Assembly: GCF_000239275.1 (NCBI RefSeq)
Contig: NZ_JH417572.1
Location: forward strand, 25,860 to 89,859
DNA: 64,000 nucleotides
Direction of reading: 5' to 3'
Source of the DNA: Megasphaera geminata F0357
Lineage (GTDB): Bacteria; Bacillota; Negativicutes; Veillonellales; Megasphaeraceae
Positions within the stretch are counted from its first letter, which is position 1, and every line of letters begins with the position of its first letter. Shown here piece by piece: positions 36,547 through 47,216 of this stretch. Made by a program: the position numbers and the translations under genes. The notes beneath the pieces are model-generated. The model worked only from the letters and a program-made list of their open reading frames with translations, was not told the origin of the DNA and ran no database searches.

Positions 36547-37565
36547 ATGACACATTCATCTTTCATAAAGGCCGTCGCGGCGGCGCTTCTTTTTACTATG
36601 ACAGCGGGTTTTTCCGTAACCGCAGCGGCCGTACCTTCCTTCACGACGGGAAAAGCATTGCATCGCGGAGATTGTATCGGTATCACCGGGACTGCGACAG
36701 CCGCAGAGGATATTGATATACCGGCACTGAAACAGCGCCTCGGCGAAGAAGGGTTTTCTGTCAAAGTAATGCCGACCGTAACCAAGCGATACGGCTATTT
36801 TTCAGGAACGGACGCGGAACGCGCCGGGGATCTGAACGAGCTCTTTGCCGATGACTCCGTAACAGCTATCCTTTGTTTCGACGGCGGCTACGGCTCAGCT
36901 CGAATTCTCGACAAACTCGATTATGACATGATACGGACTCATGCCAAGCCTTTCATCGGCTTCAGCGACACTACGGCCCTGCATATTGCACTGGAAGTAA
37001 AATTATCACATTTCACGGACCCATGGCCAATACGCTTTCAGGCATCGACAAAAACGATTACACATGGCATTCTTTCAAAAAAGCCCTGACCGCTTCACAG
37101 CCGTTAGGAACTCTTTCTTTGCCGGAGGGGTGCAAGTTGACTGCGCTCATCCCCGGCACCGCGACAGGCATACTTGCCGGCGGTAATCTTTCCATCATTG
37201 CGTCACTGGCAGGTACGCCTTACGCACTGCAGGGAAAGGGAAAAATACTCGTTTTAGAAGACGTGAACGAGCCGTCTTATAAAATTGATCGGATGCTTAA
37301 TCAGTTATGGCAGAGCGGCCTCTTACAAGACGTCGAAGCCATTGCGTACGGAAACTTTATCAACTGCCCTGCCGACCCGGGTGATTTTACGACGGAAGAA
37401 ATACTTGCCTACTATGCCGCCTTGGCCGGCAAACCGGCAATTAAAGGCCTTCCTGTCGGTCACGGCACCGAAAACGCAACTCTTCCGCTAGGTACGAAAG
37501 CCCTCCTTCAGAGCGATAAAGAAAATGCAACGCTGGCCTTTATCGAACCGGCATTGCATACATAA
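36547..37565 (+). CDS. S66 LD-carboxypeptidase-like protein, secreted (frame interrupted)
   Basis: About 339 residues after repair. A signal peptide (MTHSSFIKAVAAALLFTMTA, GFSVTAAAV) suggests export. The S66 family motifs are FDGGYGSARILD, the nucleophile region FIGFSDTTALH, then GGNLSIIASLAGT with LEDVNEPSYKIDR, and GLPVGHG. Related enzymes cleave the terminal D-alanine from tetrapeptide stems or act on microcin-like conjugates. One T is probably missing near 37003 (FITFHGPMANTLSG after repair). Confidence 0.75.
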
Positions 37566-37636
37566 ACGTGCTATAACCCGCTATTGCCGAATAAAATTCC
37601 ACCTTATTTCCCGACAGTCTCTTCCAAACAAGTAAA

Positions 37637-37679
37637 CCGGGTATTCTCTGGGTTTGCCCCCTTGAGAATACCCGGCTCT
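37637..37679 (+). terminator. Hairpin after the LD-carboxypeptidase gene
   Basis: CCGGGTATTCTC/GAGAATACCCGG, 12-base perfect stem, followed by CTCTTTG; the T-run is weak. Confidence 0.55.
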
Positions 37680-37768
37680 TTGTATTTACGGCACACGTCC
37701 GCACACCTTTCGGATCCGGCTCGGTTGTCGTTCCGGCACTGTTTTGCTACAGCGCCTCTTGTAATTAT

Positions 37769-38941
37769 TTACTTTTTATATTTATTGACAAACCGTCCCA
37801 TACGAACAAGGCTCTCTTTAATATTTTCCATGCTCGACGCATAGGAAATACGCACAAACCCTTCACCGCAATCACCGAAGGCCGATCCGGGAACGACAGC
37901 GACTTTTTCTTCCTGGACAAGCTTTTCGCAGAAATCGGAAGAACTCATGCCGGTGCAACGAATATCGGGGAAGATATAAAAAGCTCCCTTCGGTTCGAAT
38001 ACAGGTAACCCGATATCTCTCAGGCCCTGATAAATGACCTTACGCCGCTCATCGTAAGATCGGCGCATTTCTTCCACTTCTTCCGCACAGCTTTTCAACG
38101 CCGTGATCCCGCCGTACTGCGCCTGCGTATTAGCTGACATAATCGCATATTGATGGAGCTTCAAAATCGGTTCAATCGCCTCTTTCGGCGCGCATACATA
38201 ACCGAGCCGCATCCCCGTCATTGCCCACGCTTTGGAGAAGCCGTTGAAAACGATCGTACGTTCTCTCATATCCGGTAATTTGGAGAAAGTCGTAAACTTC
38301 GTCCCCGCATAGACGAGTTCGCAATAAATTTCATCTGCTAAAACAATAAGATCATGCTTCTTTACAAATTCTGCAATAGGCACTAACTCTTCCGCCGTCA
38401 TTACCGTCCCGGTCGGATTGTTCGGGTAGCCGATAACAAGAGCCTTTGTCTTCGGTGTAACAACTTTTTCCAGCGCTTCCGCGGACAGTTTGAAATCGTG
38501 CTCCGGATAGGTCGGCACCATAACAGGTGTGCCGCCTGCCAGTTGAACACTCGCCGGATAGGCGACATATGCCGGATCCGGAATAAGAACTTCATCACCG
38601 GAAGAAACAAAGGCCGAAAGAGCCATGGCCAACCCCTCGGAAACACCCACCGTTACGATAATTTCATTAACCGGGTCATATTTCACGCCGTAATGAGTAT
38701 CGAAATATTCGGAAATGGCTTCCCTCAACTCGGGAAGCCCCGAATTGCCCGTATAGCTTGTCTTTTTTTCATTGATACTGTCGATCATGGCCTGCCTGAT
38801 CTTTTCAGGTGCCGCGAAATCCGGTTCACCGATACTGAGGGAAAGAACACCTTCAATCTGATTGGCAATATCAAAGAACTTACGAATTCCCGACGGTTTA
38901 ATTTCTTTTACATTCGGAGCAATAAAATTATCCCAATTCAT
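37769..38941 (-). CDS. Pyridoxal-phosphate aminotransferase, class I/II (aspartate/aromatic type)
   Basis: About 390 residues. Family landmarks: SLSIGEPDFAAPEKI, YTGNSGLPELREAI, GYPNNPTGTVMTAEEL, LADEIYCELVY, and the lysine forming the internal aldimine in FNGFSKAWAMTGMRLGY. It transfers amino groups between an amino acid and a 2-oxo acid; the donor is not evident. AAGGGG precedes ATG 38941. It lies downstream of the amino-acid permease on the same strand. Confidence 0.85.
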   Translation of the reverse strand: MNWDNFIAPNVKEIKPSGIRKFFDIANQIEGVLSLSIGEPDFAAPEKIRQAMIDSINEKKTSYTGNSGLPELREAISEYFDTHYGVKYDPVNEIIVTVGVSEGLAMALSAFVSSGDEVLIPDPAYVAYPASVQLAGGTPVMVPTYPEHDFKLSAEALEKVVTPKTKALVIGYPNNPTGTVMTAEELVPIAEFVKKHDLIVLADEIYCELVYAGTKFTTFSKLPDMRERTIVFNGFSKAWAMTGMRLGYVCAPKEAIEPILKLHQYAIMSANTQAQYGGITALKSCAEEVEEMRRSYDERRKVIYQGLRDIGLPVFEPKGAFYIFPDIRCTGMSSSDFCEKLVQEEKVAVVPGSAFGDCGEGFVRISYASSMENIKESLVRMGRFVNKYKK

Positions 38942-39013
38942 GTAAAACACCCCTTTTCATCAGCATTAATTTCAGATATAAAAATCAAACTCCTGCCTTA
39001 CTTAACGTTTCAC

Positions 39014-40433
39014 TTAAACGTCATCACTTTCATAGCGTTTGAATTCAACCTTTTCCGCCTGTTTATTAAAGCCGACAATGTAATACATGATAACAAGCGC
39101 TATAAGCCAAATAACCGTTGCAATAATGCCGATACGCGTGTTGGCATTGAACATAGCCGAAACGAGAACAACTGCGAAAAACGCTAACGTAAGATAATTG
39201 GAATACGGAGAGAAAGGCATTTTATAGCGGATTTTAGAAATCGTGCCTTCCGCTTTAACTTTTTTACGGAAACTCATCTGGCAGAAAAGGATCATCATCC
39301 ACGTTACCATGCAGGCAAAAGCGCTGACGGACGTAATGATTTCAAAGATAGATGCCGGCAGGAAGTAGTTGAGGACAACTCCGATCAACATACACAACAC
39401 GGACATACATAAGGCTTTAATAAGGCACTTTCTGTTTGCTTACTGTTGAAAAGGTTTTGGGCGCCTTACCTTGAAGAGATAAATTGTAAAGCATACGTCC
39501 CGTACTGTAAATACCGGAATTGCAAGACGACAGGGCCGCCGTAATAACGACAAAGTTAATGACATGCGCCGCACCGGAAATACCGAGCTTTTCAAATACC
39601 ATAACAAAGGGGCTCCCCTGATGCCCCAGCTGATCCCACGGATAAATAGACATAATTACTAATAAGGCCAGAACATAAAACAGAAGAATTCGATAAAGAA
39701 CCTTATCGATGGCTGCAGATAATGTCTTTTCGGGATTCGCCGCTTCACCTGCAGTAACACCGATAACTTCAATACCGACATAGGCGAAGAGCACCATCAG
39801 CATCGTATCGAATACGCCGCCGAAACCGTGCGGGAAGAAACCGCCGTGCTGTGTCAGGTTGGAAATACCGACGGCTACACCGTCATTGCCGAGACCGAAA
39901 AAGATCATGCCGGCACCCGTAATGATAAGGAAAATAATCGTCACGATTTTAATTAAAGCGAACCAGAACTCAAACTCGCCGTACGCCTTAACGGAAATCA
40001 GATTGGCACAGGTCATTAAGGCGAGGGCACAAAGGCAAGAAATCCACTGCGGCAAGTCGGGCAGCCATAAATGGACATATACACCGACAGCGGTGATTTC
40101 GGCCATACACGTAACTACCCAGACATACCAGTAATTCCAACCGGAAACATACCCTGCAAGAGGATTCAAAAACTGATAAGCATGCGCACTGAAAGAACCG
40201 GATACAGGGTATTCAATGGTTATTTCACCCATAGCACGCATGACGAAAAAGATGGCGATACCCGCAATGATATATGCGGCAACCACACCGGGACCGGCCT
40301 TTTCAATGGCCGAGGCGGAACCTAAAAACAAACCGACGCCAATCGCACCGCCCAAGGCGATGAGCTGAATGTGCCGTTCTTCCAGGCCGCGATTCAAATC
40401 CTCTTGAACAACTTGCGTTTTCTCTGAACTCAT
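39014..40433 (-). CDS. AAT-family amino-acid permease (ProY/GabP-like), frame interrupted
   Basis: About 472 residues after repair, 12 helices. The N-terminus has the AAT signature (LNRGLEERHIQLIALGGAIG, VGLFLGSASAIEKAGPGV), then EYPVSGSFSAHA and GEAANPEKTL. The frame stops at 39417; one T too many in TATTAAAG is likely, because removal gives KQKVPYKALCMSVLCMLIGVV, continuing to the normal C-terminus. The substrate is unknown. Located upstream of the aminotransferase. Confidence 0.8.
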
Positions 40434-40866
40434 GATGCTTCAACTCCTTTTCTGATATTCTTGCTCATACGCAATATTCCGATATTATAAAAGCATATAC
40501 TAATTATTACGTATGTAGATACATTAATTATAGTGCGTTTTAATAAACTCGTCCACTATACCCGAACAGATATACATTATATTTTTATGCATTTCTCTTA
40601 ATATTATACGTTCGTTCCGGAACTTTTAGTAATATTTAATAGTAACACCGCCATGTGCATTAATTTATAAACTTCGTCGCGACTATATTCTTTGGAGTAT
40701 TTATACATCTATACATTATATTATCTAACAGATTTTCTATAAACGCATTAGTTGGAATTAAGAGTTGCATTATTAAAATATCATTTACACCGCTTCTCTT
40801 CCCCCGTTTCGACAAGAAAAAAAAACTGTGCTAAGATACACCTATAAGACCGAAAAGGAGATACAT
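40434..40866. other. AT-rich intergenic region before niaR
   Basis: About 430 bases with no convincing ORF. It must hold divergent promoters for the permease and niaR. A TTTACAC half-site resembling the niacin operator downstream lies near 40787. Confidence 0.4.
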
Positions 40867-41379
40867 ATGAATGCAAGCAAACGGCGACTCCGTATTATGG
40901 AGCTTCTTTCCCGTGCCAATGCTCCGCTTACAGGCTCAACTTTAGCCGCTGTCTGCCACGTTACGCGGCAAATTATTGTCGGCGACATCGCCAGGCTTCG
41001 GGCGGAAAACAAGTCGATTATCGCCACACCGCAAGGATACCGGCTCTTGAAAACAACTACCGGCATTAAACGGCTCGTCGTTTGTAAACACGGTCCCGAC
41101 GAGGCGGAACATGAGCTGCGTACCATCGTAGCAAAGGGCGGTACCGTCTGCTGTAATGTCACGATAGAACATGATGTCTACGGCAGTCTCGAAGGAAATC
41201 TTCACTTGTCCACACAAAAGGATATCGACCGCTATCTAAAACGCATGAAAGAAAACCATGCCGCTTTTCTCAGCAGCATGAGCGGCGGCATTCATACACA
41301 CCTCATCGAAGCTCCCACACGCGCCGTCATGGATGAAATTATAAAGGCGCTGCACAAAGAAGGATTTATATACACGTAA
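40867..41379 (+). CDS. niaR: NiaR-type niacin-responsive repressor (HTH-3H domain)
   Basis: 170 residues. An N-terminal helix-turn-helix (RRLRIMELLSRANAPLTGST) precedes a 3H domain with the metal-binding histidines in TIEHDVYGSLEGNLHL and GGIHTHLIEAPT. Family members repress niacin uptake and NAD synthesis genes when nicotinate is bound. AAAAGGAG precedes ATG 40867. The niacin-type transporter immediately downstream, with a palindromic operator, supports the assignment. Confidence 0.85.
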   Translation: MNASKRRLRIMELLSRANAPLTGSTLAAVCHVTRQIIVGDIARLRAENKSIIATPQGYRLLKTTTGIKRLVVCKHGPDEAEHELRTIVAKGGTVCCNVTIEHDVYGSLEGNLHLSTQKDIDRYLKRMKENHAAFLSSMSGGIHTHLIEAPTRAVMDEIIKALHKEGFIYT

Positions 41380-41414
41380 AAAGCAACGGTAAAAATATAC
41401 TGTTGCTTTTTTTA
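41379..41414 (+). terminator. Intrinsic terminator after niaR
   Basis: AAAAAGCAACGGTA/TACTGTTGCTTTTT arms followed by T; it separates niaR from the transporter. Confidence 0.8.
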
Positions 41415-41448
41415 ATCCCTCCGACTATACTCTATGTATACAAATAAC

Positions 41449-41462
41449 TTTACACTTGTAAA
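41449..41462. promoter_or_regulatory. Candidate NiaR operator
   Basis: TTTACA-CT-TGTAAA, a perfect palindrome 21 bases before the transporter start and just downstream of a probable -10 (TATACT, near 41425-41430), a repressing position. Confidence 0.55.
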
Positions 41463-41483
41463 TCACTGACAGGAGGATTTTTT

Positions 41484-42800
41484 ATGCTTGATCGTTTAAA
41501 TGCATTGCCGGTCTTACGTTTTCATTACAAATTACTGTTCATAGCCGGTATCGGTTGGGTTTTTGACTCTATGGATACCGGTCTCATCGCGTTTGTCCTT
41601 CCCCTTCTCATCAAGGAGTGGGGACTTACGGGCGCTCAAGCGGGAATGCTCGGCAGCATCGGCCTCATCGGCATGGCCCTGGGTGCCGTTGCGGCAGGCA
41701 CCGTCGCCGACAGGCTGGGGCGGAAAAAAGTATTTGCTGCCACCATTCTTCTTTACAGTCTATCAACCGGAGCCTGCGCGGTTGCTCCGAATTACGAATC
41801 TCTCCTTGTTTTCCGATTCCTCGTCGGCCTCGGCCTCGGCGGCGAACTGCCCGTAGCGGCAACACTTGTCACGGAATACGTTCCGGGCCGCGTACGTGGC
41901 CGCTTCATGGTGCTCCTCGAAAGCTTCTGGGCCGTCGGATGGCTCTTAGCCGCTCTCATCGCTTATTTTATCATTCCTGTCACAGGCTGGCGTACAGCCT
42001 TTATTATCGGCGCCGTACCGGCCCTCTATACAATGGTTATTCGCATACATCTGCCCGAATCGGTACGCTATCTCCTGCAAAAGGGGAAAACGACCGAAGC
42101 GCACGCTATCGTTGCCCGGCTGGAACGAAACGCAGGTCTGGACGCACGGCCCTTCACTCCTGATGATACGACCGTCCCTTCCCGAGACGTCTCGGCATCA
42201 TTTACCGCTCTCTGGACCCGTCGTTTCGCTAAACGTACAATTATGCTCTGGGCCGTCTGGTTCGGCATCGTCTTCAGTTACTACGGCATCTTCATGTGGT
42301 TGCCGTCACTCGTTTTCAAGCAAGGCTTTACAGTCGTCAAAACATTCGAATACGTCCTTATCATGACGTTATCTCAATTGCCGGGATATTATACGGCCGC
42401 CTGGCTTGTCGACCGTTGGGGCCGCCGTTATACATTGGCGCTCTTCCTTCTCTGCAGCGGCATATCGAGTTACTTCTTCGGTCATGCAACAACTGTTACG
42501 GCTCTTCTCTTCTGGGGTGCGGCCATGTCCTTTTTCAATCTCGGCGCCTGGGGCGTTATTTACACCTACACGCCGGAACTGTATCCGACGGCAATCCGCG
42601 GCCTGGGCTGCGGCTGGGCTGCCGGATTCGGACGCATCGGCGGTATGGTCGCACCGCTTCTCGTCGGTGCGCTTTTGGCCAATGACTGGAATATGAGCGG
42701 CATCTTCTATATTTTTGCCTCCGTCTTCGTCATTATTTCAGTTATCGTCATCTCTCTCGGCACGGAAAGTAAACGAAAAAATTTGGAAAGCCTTTCCTGA
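41484..42800 (+). CDS. niaP: MFS transporter, probable niacin importer (NiaP-like)
   Basis: 438 residues, 12 helices, sugar/aromatic-acid-type major facilitator. Motifs include GWVFDSMDTGLIAFVLPLL, AAGTVADRLGRKKVF, RFLVGLGLGGELPVAATL and YTPELYPTAIRGLG. The family alone does not give the substrate; niacin is inferred from the adjacent NiaR gene and operator. ACAGGAGG precedes the ATG. The frame is intact. Confidence 0.75.
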   Translation: MLDRLNALPVLRFHYKLLFIAGIGWVFDSMDTGLIAFVLPLLIKEWGLTGAQAGMLGSIGLIGMALGAVAAGTVADRLGRKKVFAATILLYSLSTGACAVAPNYESLLVFRFLVGLGLGGELPVAATLVTEYVPGRVRGRFMVLLESFWAVGWLLAALIAYFIIPVTGWRTAFIIGAVPALYTMVIRIHLPESVRYLLQKGKTTEAHAIVARLERNAGLDARPFTPDDTTVPSRDVSASFTALWTRRFAKRTIMLWAVWFGIVFSYYGIFMWLPSLVFKQGFTVVKTFEYVLIMTLSQLPGYYTAAWLVDRWGRRYTLALFLLCSGISSYFFGHATTVTALLFWGAAMSFFNLGAWGVIYTYTPELYPTAIRGLGCGWAAGFGRIGGMVAPLLVGALLANDWNMSGIFYIFASVFVIISVIVISLGTESKRKNLESLS

Positions 42801-42807
42801 CAGCAGC

Positions 42808-42845
42808 ATAAAAGGGGCGGATATGTTTGTATCCGCCCCTTTTAC
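42808..42845. terminator. Bidirectional intrinsic terminator
   Basis: AAAAGGGGCGGATA/TATCCGCCCCTTTT stem with six-base loop between convergent genes. Confidence 0.9.
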
Positions 42846-42847
42846 TG

Positions 42848-43429
42848 TTAACAATACTTGGCTATGCCGGTACGTATATTTCCCAATTGTCTGTAGAGAT
42901 TGCGTCCCGGGCAAAGGGTACCGCTCAAATCACGATGCCCGAGAATCGTCTTTGCTCCGGGTTTAATGCCGTAGATCTTACATATATAGGCCATGAGAAC
43001 CGTCCCGGATGCGAGAGCCGCATCAGTCGGTACCGCCCGTTCATAATCGCCGGCAAAACAAATGCCGACAGTATTATGATTATGTTCATAACAATGGGCC
43101 CCGACAGCATTCATCGGACGCCCCCGTTCAACGGTACCGTCCTTGTGGATCACGTAGTGATATCCGATCCCGGCCCATTTATTAGCCAAATGCCATTGGT
43201 GGATTTTTGCCGCCGGTACTTCCTGATCCGTACCGCCGACATGATGGATAATAATCGCATCTGTCCGGGAACGGCGCACAAGAGGTTCCCGGAATTTAAA
43301 GCGCGTCTCTTTAACGGCCAATTTCACAGAGCCGTCCGCGGCCCTTACCGGCAGAGTTAACCCCGCCGAAAAGATCGTTGCCGTACCTGCCGTAATAAGA
43401 GCCTGTCGCAAAAATTCTCTTCTGTTCAT
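42848..43429 (-). CDS. N-acetylmuramoyl-L-alanine amidase, Tat-exported
   Basis: 193 residues. The N-terminus MNRREFLRQALITAGTATIF is a twin-arginine signal. The amidase_2/PGRP fold has zinc ligands in IIIHHVGGT, HNHNTVGICFAGDYE and LGHRDLSGTLCPG. It cleaves the bond between muramic acid and the stem peptide. It stands alone and is intact. Near the L,D-transpeptidase gene, so two envelope enzymes lie together. Confidence 0.85.
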   Translation of the reverse strand: MNRREFLRQALITAGTATIFSAGLTLPVRAADGSVKLAVKETRFKFREPLVRRSRTDAIIIHHVGGTDQEVPAAKIHQWHLANKWAGIGYHYVIHKDGTVERGRPMNAVGAHCYEHNHNTVGICFAGDYERAVPTDAALASGTVLMAYICKIYGIKPGAKTILGHRDLSGTLCPGRNLYRQLGNIRTGIAKYC

Positions 43430-43645
43430 AAATTTATATATCCCGTCTTTCCCCTGAGGGAAAATGATAATTTTTATTGAACTCTCTTCGGATGGCTATT
43501 ATACACCTTTTTCAGATACGGTGACAACTGCGGAAATCAAGTTTTCATGCGATTGGGAAGATATAGTATAAAAAATTTTTCTATCTACATTATAAAGGAT
43601 ACTCATTTTCCGCAAGAATAAATTATTTTCATTTGCTCATACTTT

Positions 43646-43697
43646 AATAAGGGTAACATTCCCGCCTCTCCGTTAAGGCGGGAATGTTACCCTTATT
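43646..43697 (-). terminator. Strong hairpin overlapping the end of the L,D-transpeptidase gene
   Basis: A 21-base perfect inverted repeat, AATAAGGGTAACATTCCCGCC at 43646-43666 and its complement at 43677-43697. It overlaps the stop codon; the T-run after it is short. Confidence 0.75.
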
Positions 43698-44816
43698 TAC
43701 TGTTCGTACGCTTCATATCGTATATCAAATTCGGTTTCAGCATCCCGTTTAACGGAAAGAGCTCGTTTACAAACGAATCGTCCACATAGAGGATCCCGCT
43801 CCGTACAATTCCGGGCGCTTTACCGCGGGATGTCGTCAAAACACCGTCCCGATTATTCCACATGAGGTCACAGCCAAGAGCCGTTGCCAGGATCTGTGCC
43901 GGCAAGTACAATTTTCCGTCCTTGCCGAGAACGCGCTTTGGCTGCTTTTTGCCGTCTATGTATAAATCATACGCTTCAGCAACATATGTGGGCATGCCGT
44001 CGGAAGCGTTGATTTTCTGTAAAATAGCCTGCTCTTCTTCAAACGGATCCACTCCGTAGCCAGCCAGTGCACGCTTCACGTCGCTTACGGACAAAGGCTG
44101 GCGATCATACCCGTCAGGATAAATATAATAGGATACTCTGTGATCCGGCGCAACATCAATAACGATGCGATCGTAGTACACTTCCACGGCCGTGCCGACG
44201 TGAACGCGTTCGTAGAGATCTTCCACATCGGCTTCACGCATGCGGATACATCCGTTAGAAAATAGCCGCCGACTGTCTCGGGCCGATTAGTACCGTGAAT
44301 ACCGTAGTTTCCTGAAAATCCGATCCAACGATAGCCCAAAGGATTGTTCCGTCCCGACGCGATCCGCTCACTGGTGTCATCGGGATTAATCCAGGTCGGA
44401 TCCGTTTCTTTATTTTCAACGGTATAATACCCAATCGGCGTAGGCGTATAAATGCTGCCGACGCCGACAGGATACATGGCAACCTTATCGGAACCTTGAT
44501 AGAAGGTAAGGATACGGCTCGCCAGATTGACGCCTATTTTCTCGGTCCTGTCCGTTGCGGAAACCGGAACGCGGCCTTCTGAATCTGTACGATCCCCTTC
44601 ATCGGCCGCAGTCACATTACCCGTTTTATTCGCATTTTCCGTGACAGGCTTATTTTTTGAGACGCTGACGGTTCCTATTTTAGAAATTTTAACAACCGCC
44701 CGGTACCGGTCCGCCGGAGTGTTTTCCGGCGACGCCGCAAAGGTGACAGATACAGTAAACACCGTTGCCAGTACAGCGAAAAAAAACTTTTTTCCAAGTA
44801 ATCGAGGCCCTTTCAT
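43693..44816 (-). CDS. L,D-transpeptidase with C-terminal copper-amine-oxidase-like domain (frame interrupted)
   Basis: About 374 residues after repair. A signal peptide (FFFAVLATVFTVSVTFAA) is followed by a YkuD domain (RYRWIGFSGNYGIHGTNRPE as part of the active-site approach) with catalytic cysteine in SNGCIRM. The C-terminal part (LYLPAQILATALGCDLMWNN) resembles the N1 domain of copper amine oxidases. The break is in the A4 run (plus strand) at 44259-44262; the missing base puts SNGCIRM back in frame. It forms 3-3 cross-links or attaches proteins to peptidoglycan. Confidence 0.8.
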
Positions 44817-44928
44817 TACAACGCTTCCTTTATACGTAACAAATGGTAAATTTATTACTTAATTATACTCAAAAAAGGCACATTTACATATAGGGAATAT
44901 ATGTATGAATTCAAAAATTTTTTCTTTT

Positions 44929-44970
44929 GTTGTAATTATAACGGACGATTATCAATTAAGTGTTTATACT
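44929..44970 (+). promoter_or_regulatory. Promoter of cupin-hcp operon with GTTGT-N4-ATAAC operator
   Basis: The inverted repeat GTTGT-AATT-ATAAC (44929-44942) is followed after 22 bases by TATACT (44965-44970), the same geometry as at 34927-34968. Confidence 0.6.
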
Positions 44971-45032
44971 TAGTAGCGTAATGAGAAAGCAGCACCCTAG
45001 TTTTCAAGCGCAATACAAAGGAGGTGCCTATT

Positions 45033-45368
45033 ATGGCATATATCAAAAATGTAGAACAGGAAAAAGTATTGGCTCTTGCCGATCAAGTACAGGTCACTCC
45101 GGGGCAGGTTGTCAGTCGTACGTTGGCACAAAATGAGGCTGTAAGCATTACAGTCTTCGCTTTCTCAAAAGACGAAGAAATCGGCACGCATGATTCCACA
45201 GGAGATGCACTGGTAACCGTTTTGGACGGCACCGGTCGGTTCGTCGTTGACGGCAAGGAGTACATCGTCCAAAAAGATGAGTCGCTTGTTATGCCGGCTA
45301 AAAAGCCCCATTCGGTACATGCCGTAGAAGATTTCAAGATGCTTCTGACCGTGGTATTTCCGCGTTAG
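45033..45368 (+). CDS. Small cupin-domain protein
   Basis: 111 residues, single cupin barrel. Motifs GTHDSTGDALVTVLDGTG and MPAKKPHSVHAVEDF carry two histidine positions, a possible metal site. AAGGAGGTG precedes ATG 45033. It lies 30 bases before hcp and shares its promoter; cupins of this type often sit beside hcp in anaerobes. The substrate is unknown. Confidence 0.75.
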   Translation: MAYIKNVEQEKVLALADQVQVTPGQVVSRTLAQNEAVSITVFAFSKDEEIGTHDSTGDALVTVLDGTGRFVVDGKEYIVQKDESLVMPAKKPHSVHAVEDFKMLLTVVFPR

Positions 45369-45398
45369 ACTAATTTTTACAAAAGCAGGAGGGTTAAT

Positions 45399-47025
45399 AT
45401 GGAACAGAAAATGTTTTGTTTTCAATGTGAACAAACTGCGGGCGGCACGGGCTGTACCGGCGGCGCCGGGGTATGCGGCAAATCCTCGACAGTTGCCAAT
45501 CTCCAGGATGAGCTGACAGGGGCTCTGATCGGGCTGGCCCGCGCCTGTCAATCCGGTCATCCGACAGCCTATACGCATCGCATAGTCCTCGAAGGTCTTT
45601 TTACGACCATCACGAACGTTAATTTCAACGAAGAAACGATGCATACGATGATCGATAAAGTAAATGCTGAAAAAGCCGCTGTCCTCAGCAGTGAAGAAGG
45701 GGCCTCGATAAACTCCGCAGACTCTTCGGCGGTACGTCCGCTGCCGATAAAGCGGCAGCCAACTTCGAAATGAAAAAAATTTGGAATGCAAACGAAGATA
45801 TCCGCTCTTTGAAATCGCTTATCCTCTTCGGTATGCGCGGCATGGCAGCCTATGCATATCATGCACTCATGCTCGGTCAGCACGATGACACGGTTGACGC
45901 CTTCTTTCTTAAAGGCCTCCGCACACTCGGCGAAGATCTGACAATGGAAGAATTGCTCCCCGTCGTTATTGAAACAGGTCATGTAAATCTTACCTGCATG
46001 GAAATGCTGGACCGTGCAAACACAGGCACATACGGCACCCCGGTTCCGACAGAAGTGCCTCTGACAATCGAAAAAGGGCCGTTCATCGTTGTAACCGGTC
46101 ATGATCTCAAGGATCTGGAACTTCTTTTAAAACAGACTGAAGGTAAGGGCATTGCTATTTACACACACGGTGAAATGTTGCCGGCTCACGGGTATCCGGA
46201 ACTCAAAAAATACAAACACCTCAAAGGCAACTTCGGGACGGCCTGGCAGAATCAGCAAAAAGAATTTGCTAACGTTCCCGGCGCTTTTCTCTTTACGACA
46301 AACTGTCTCATGCCGGTTCGCCCGACATATGCGGACCGTGTTTTCACTACAGAAGTAGTTTCTTACCCCGAACTCGTACACATTGATGACAATAAAGATT
46401 TCACGCCGGTTATCGAAAAAGCCCTCGAACTTGGCGGATATCCGGAAGACCATGAAATGACGGGAATCAACGGCGGTAAAACGGTTATGACCGGTTTCGG
46501 TCACGGCACAGTCCTCGGCGTTGCCGATACGGTCATTGAAGCGGTTAAAAACGGCGCAATCAAGCAATTCTTCCATTGTCGGCGGCTGCGACGGCGCCCC
46601 GGCCGGGCCGTAATTATTACACGGAATTTGTGAAACAGACTCCGGCGGATACGGTTATTCTGACACTCGCTTGCGGCAAGTATCGGTTTAATGACCTTGA
46701 TCTCGGCACTATCGGCGGTCTTCCCCGCATTATGGATATGGGGCAGTGCAACGATGCATACAGCGCAATCAAAGTAGCGCTTGCACTCTCCGAAGCTTTC
46801 GGCGTCGGTGTCAATGAATTACCGCTTACATTGGTGCTTTCCTGGTACGAGCAGAAAGCTGTCTGTATCTTGCTCACACTCCTTGCATTGGGCCTTAAGA
46901 ACTTCTACCTCGGCCCTACGCTTCCGGCTTTCGTATCCCCGAACGTATTGAACTACCTGGTAGAAAACTTCAACATCCACCCGACAAGCACACCGGAAGC
47001 GGATTTAAAAGCTATCCTGGGGTAA
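45399..47025 (+). CDS. hcp: Hydroxylamine reductase / hybrid cluster protein (frame interrupted three times)
   Basis: About 540 residues after repair. The N-terminal cluster cysteines C7, C10, C19 and C26 ([20 protein letters not shown]) and the hybrid-cluster segments [16 protein letters not shown] and [15 protein letters not shown] are clear. Hcp acts as an NO reductase and S-nitrosylase-type enzyme in vivo and reduces hydroxylamine in vitro. Inferred indels: one C missing near 45704, one extra C near 46573, and one extra C in the CCCC near 46600. It is co-transcribed with a cupin. Confidence 0.88.
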
Positions 47026-47066
47026 GGTAATTTCAATTTTACAATGCCTTATATTCTATACCATCG

Positions 47067-47100
47067 AAAGCAGGCAATGAAAAATCTTTGCCTGCTTTTT
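47067..47100 (+). terminator. Intrinsic terminator after hcp
   Basis: AAGCAGGCAA/TTGCCTGCTT stem followed by T run. Confidence 0.9.
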
Positions 47101-47216
47101 ATATTGCCCAATCTCTATAATTATCAAAATTCTATTATATTGAGAATCTATCTGCTATACTATAATCAATGTAAGATTTTACTGTCTCCGTATACAGCTT
47201 GAAAAGAGGGATTCTC

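Noticed and set aside
45399-47025. Programmed frameshifting in hcp and other genes
   Set aside because: Breaks are spread over many unrelated genes and in plain short homopolymers; no slippery-site/stimulator structure is evident. Error is simpler.
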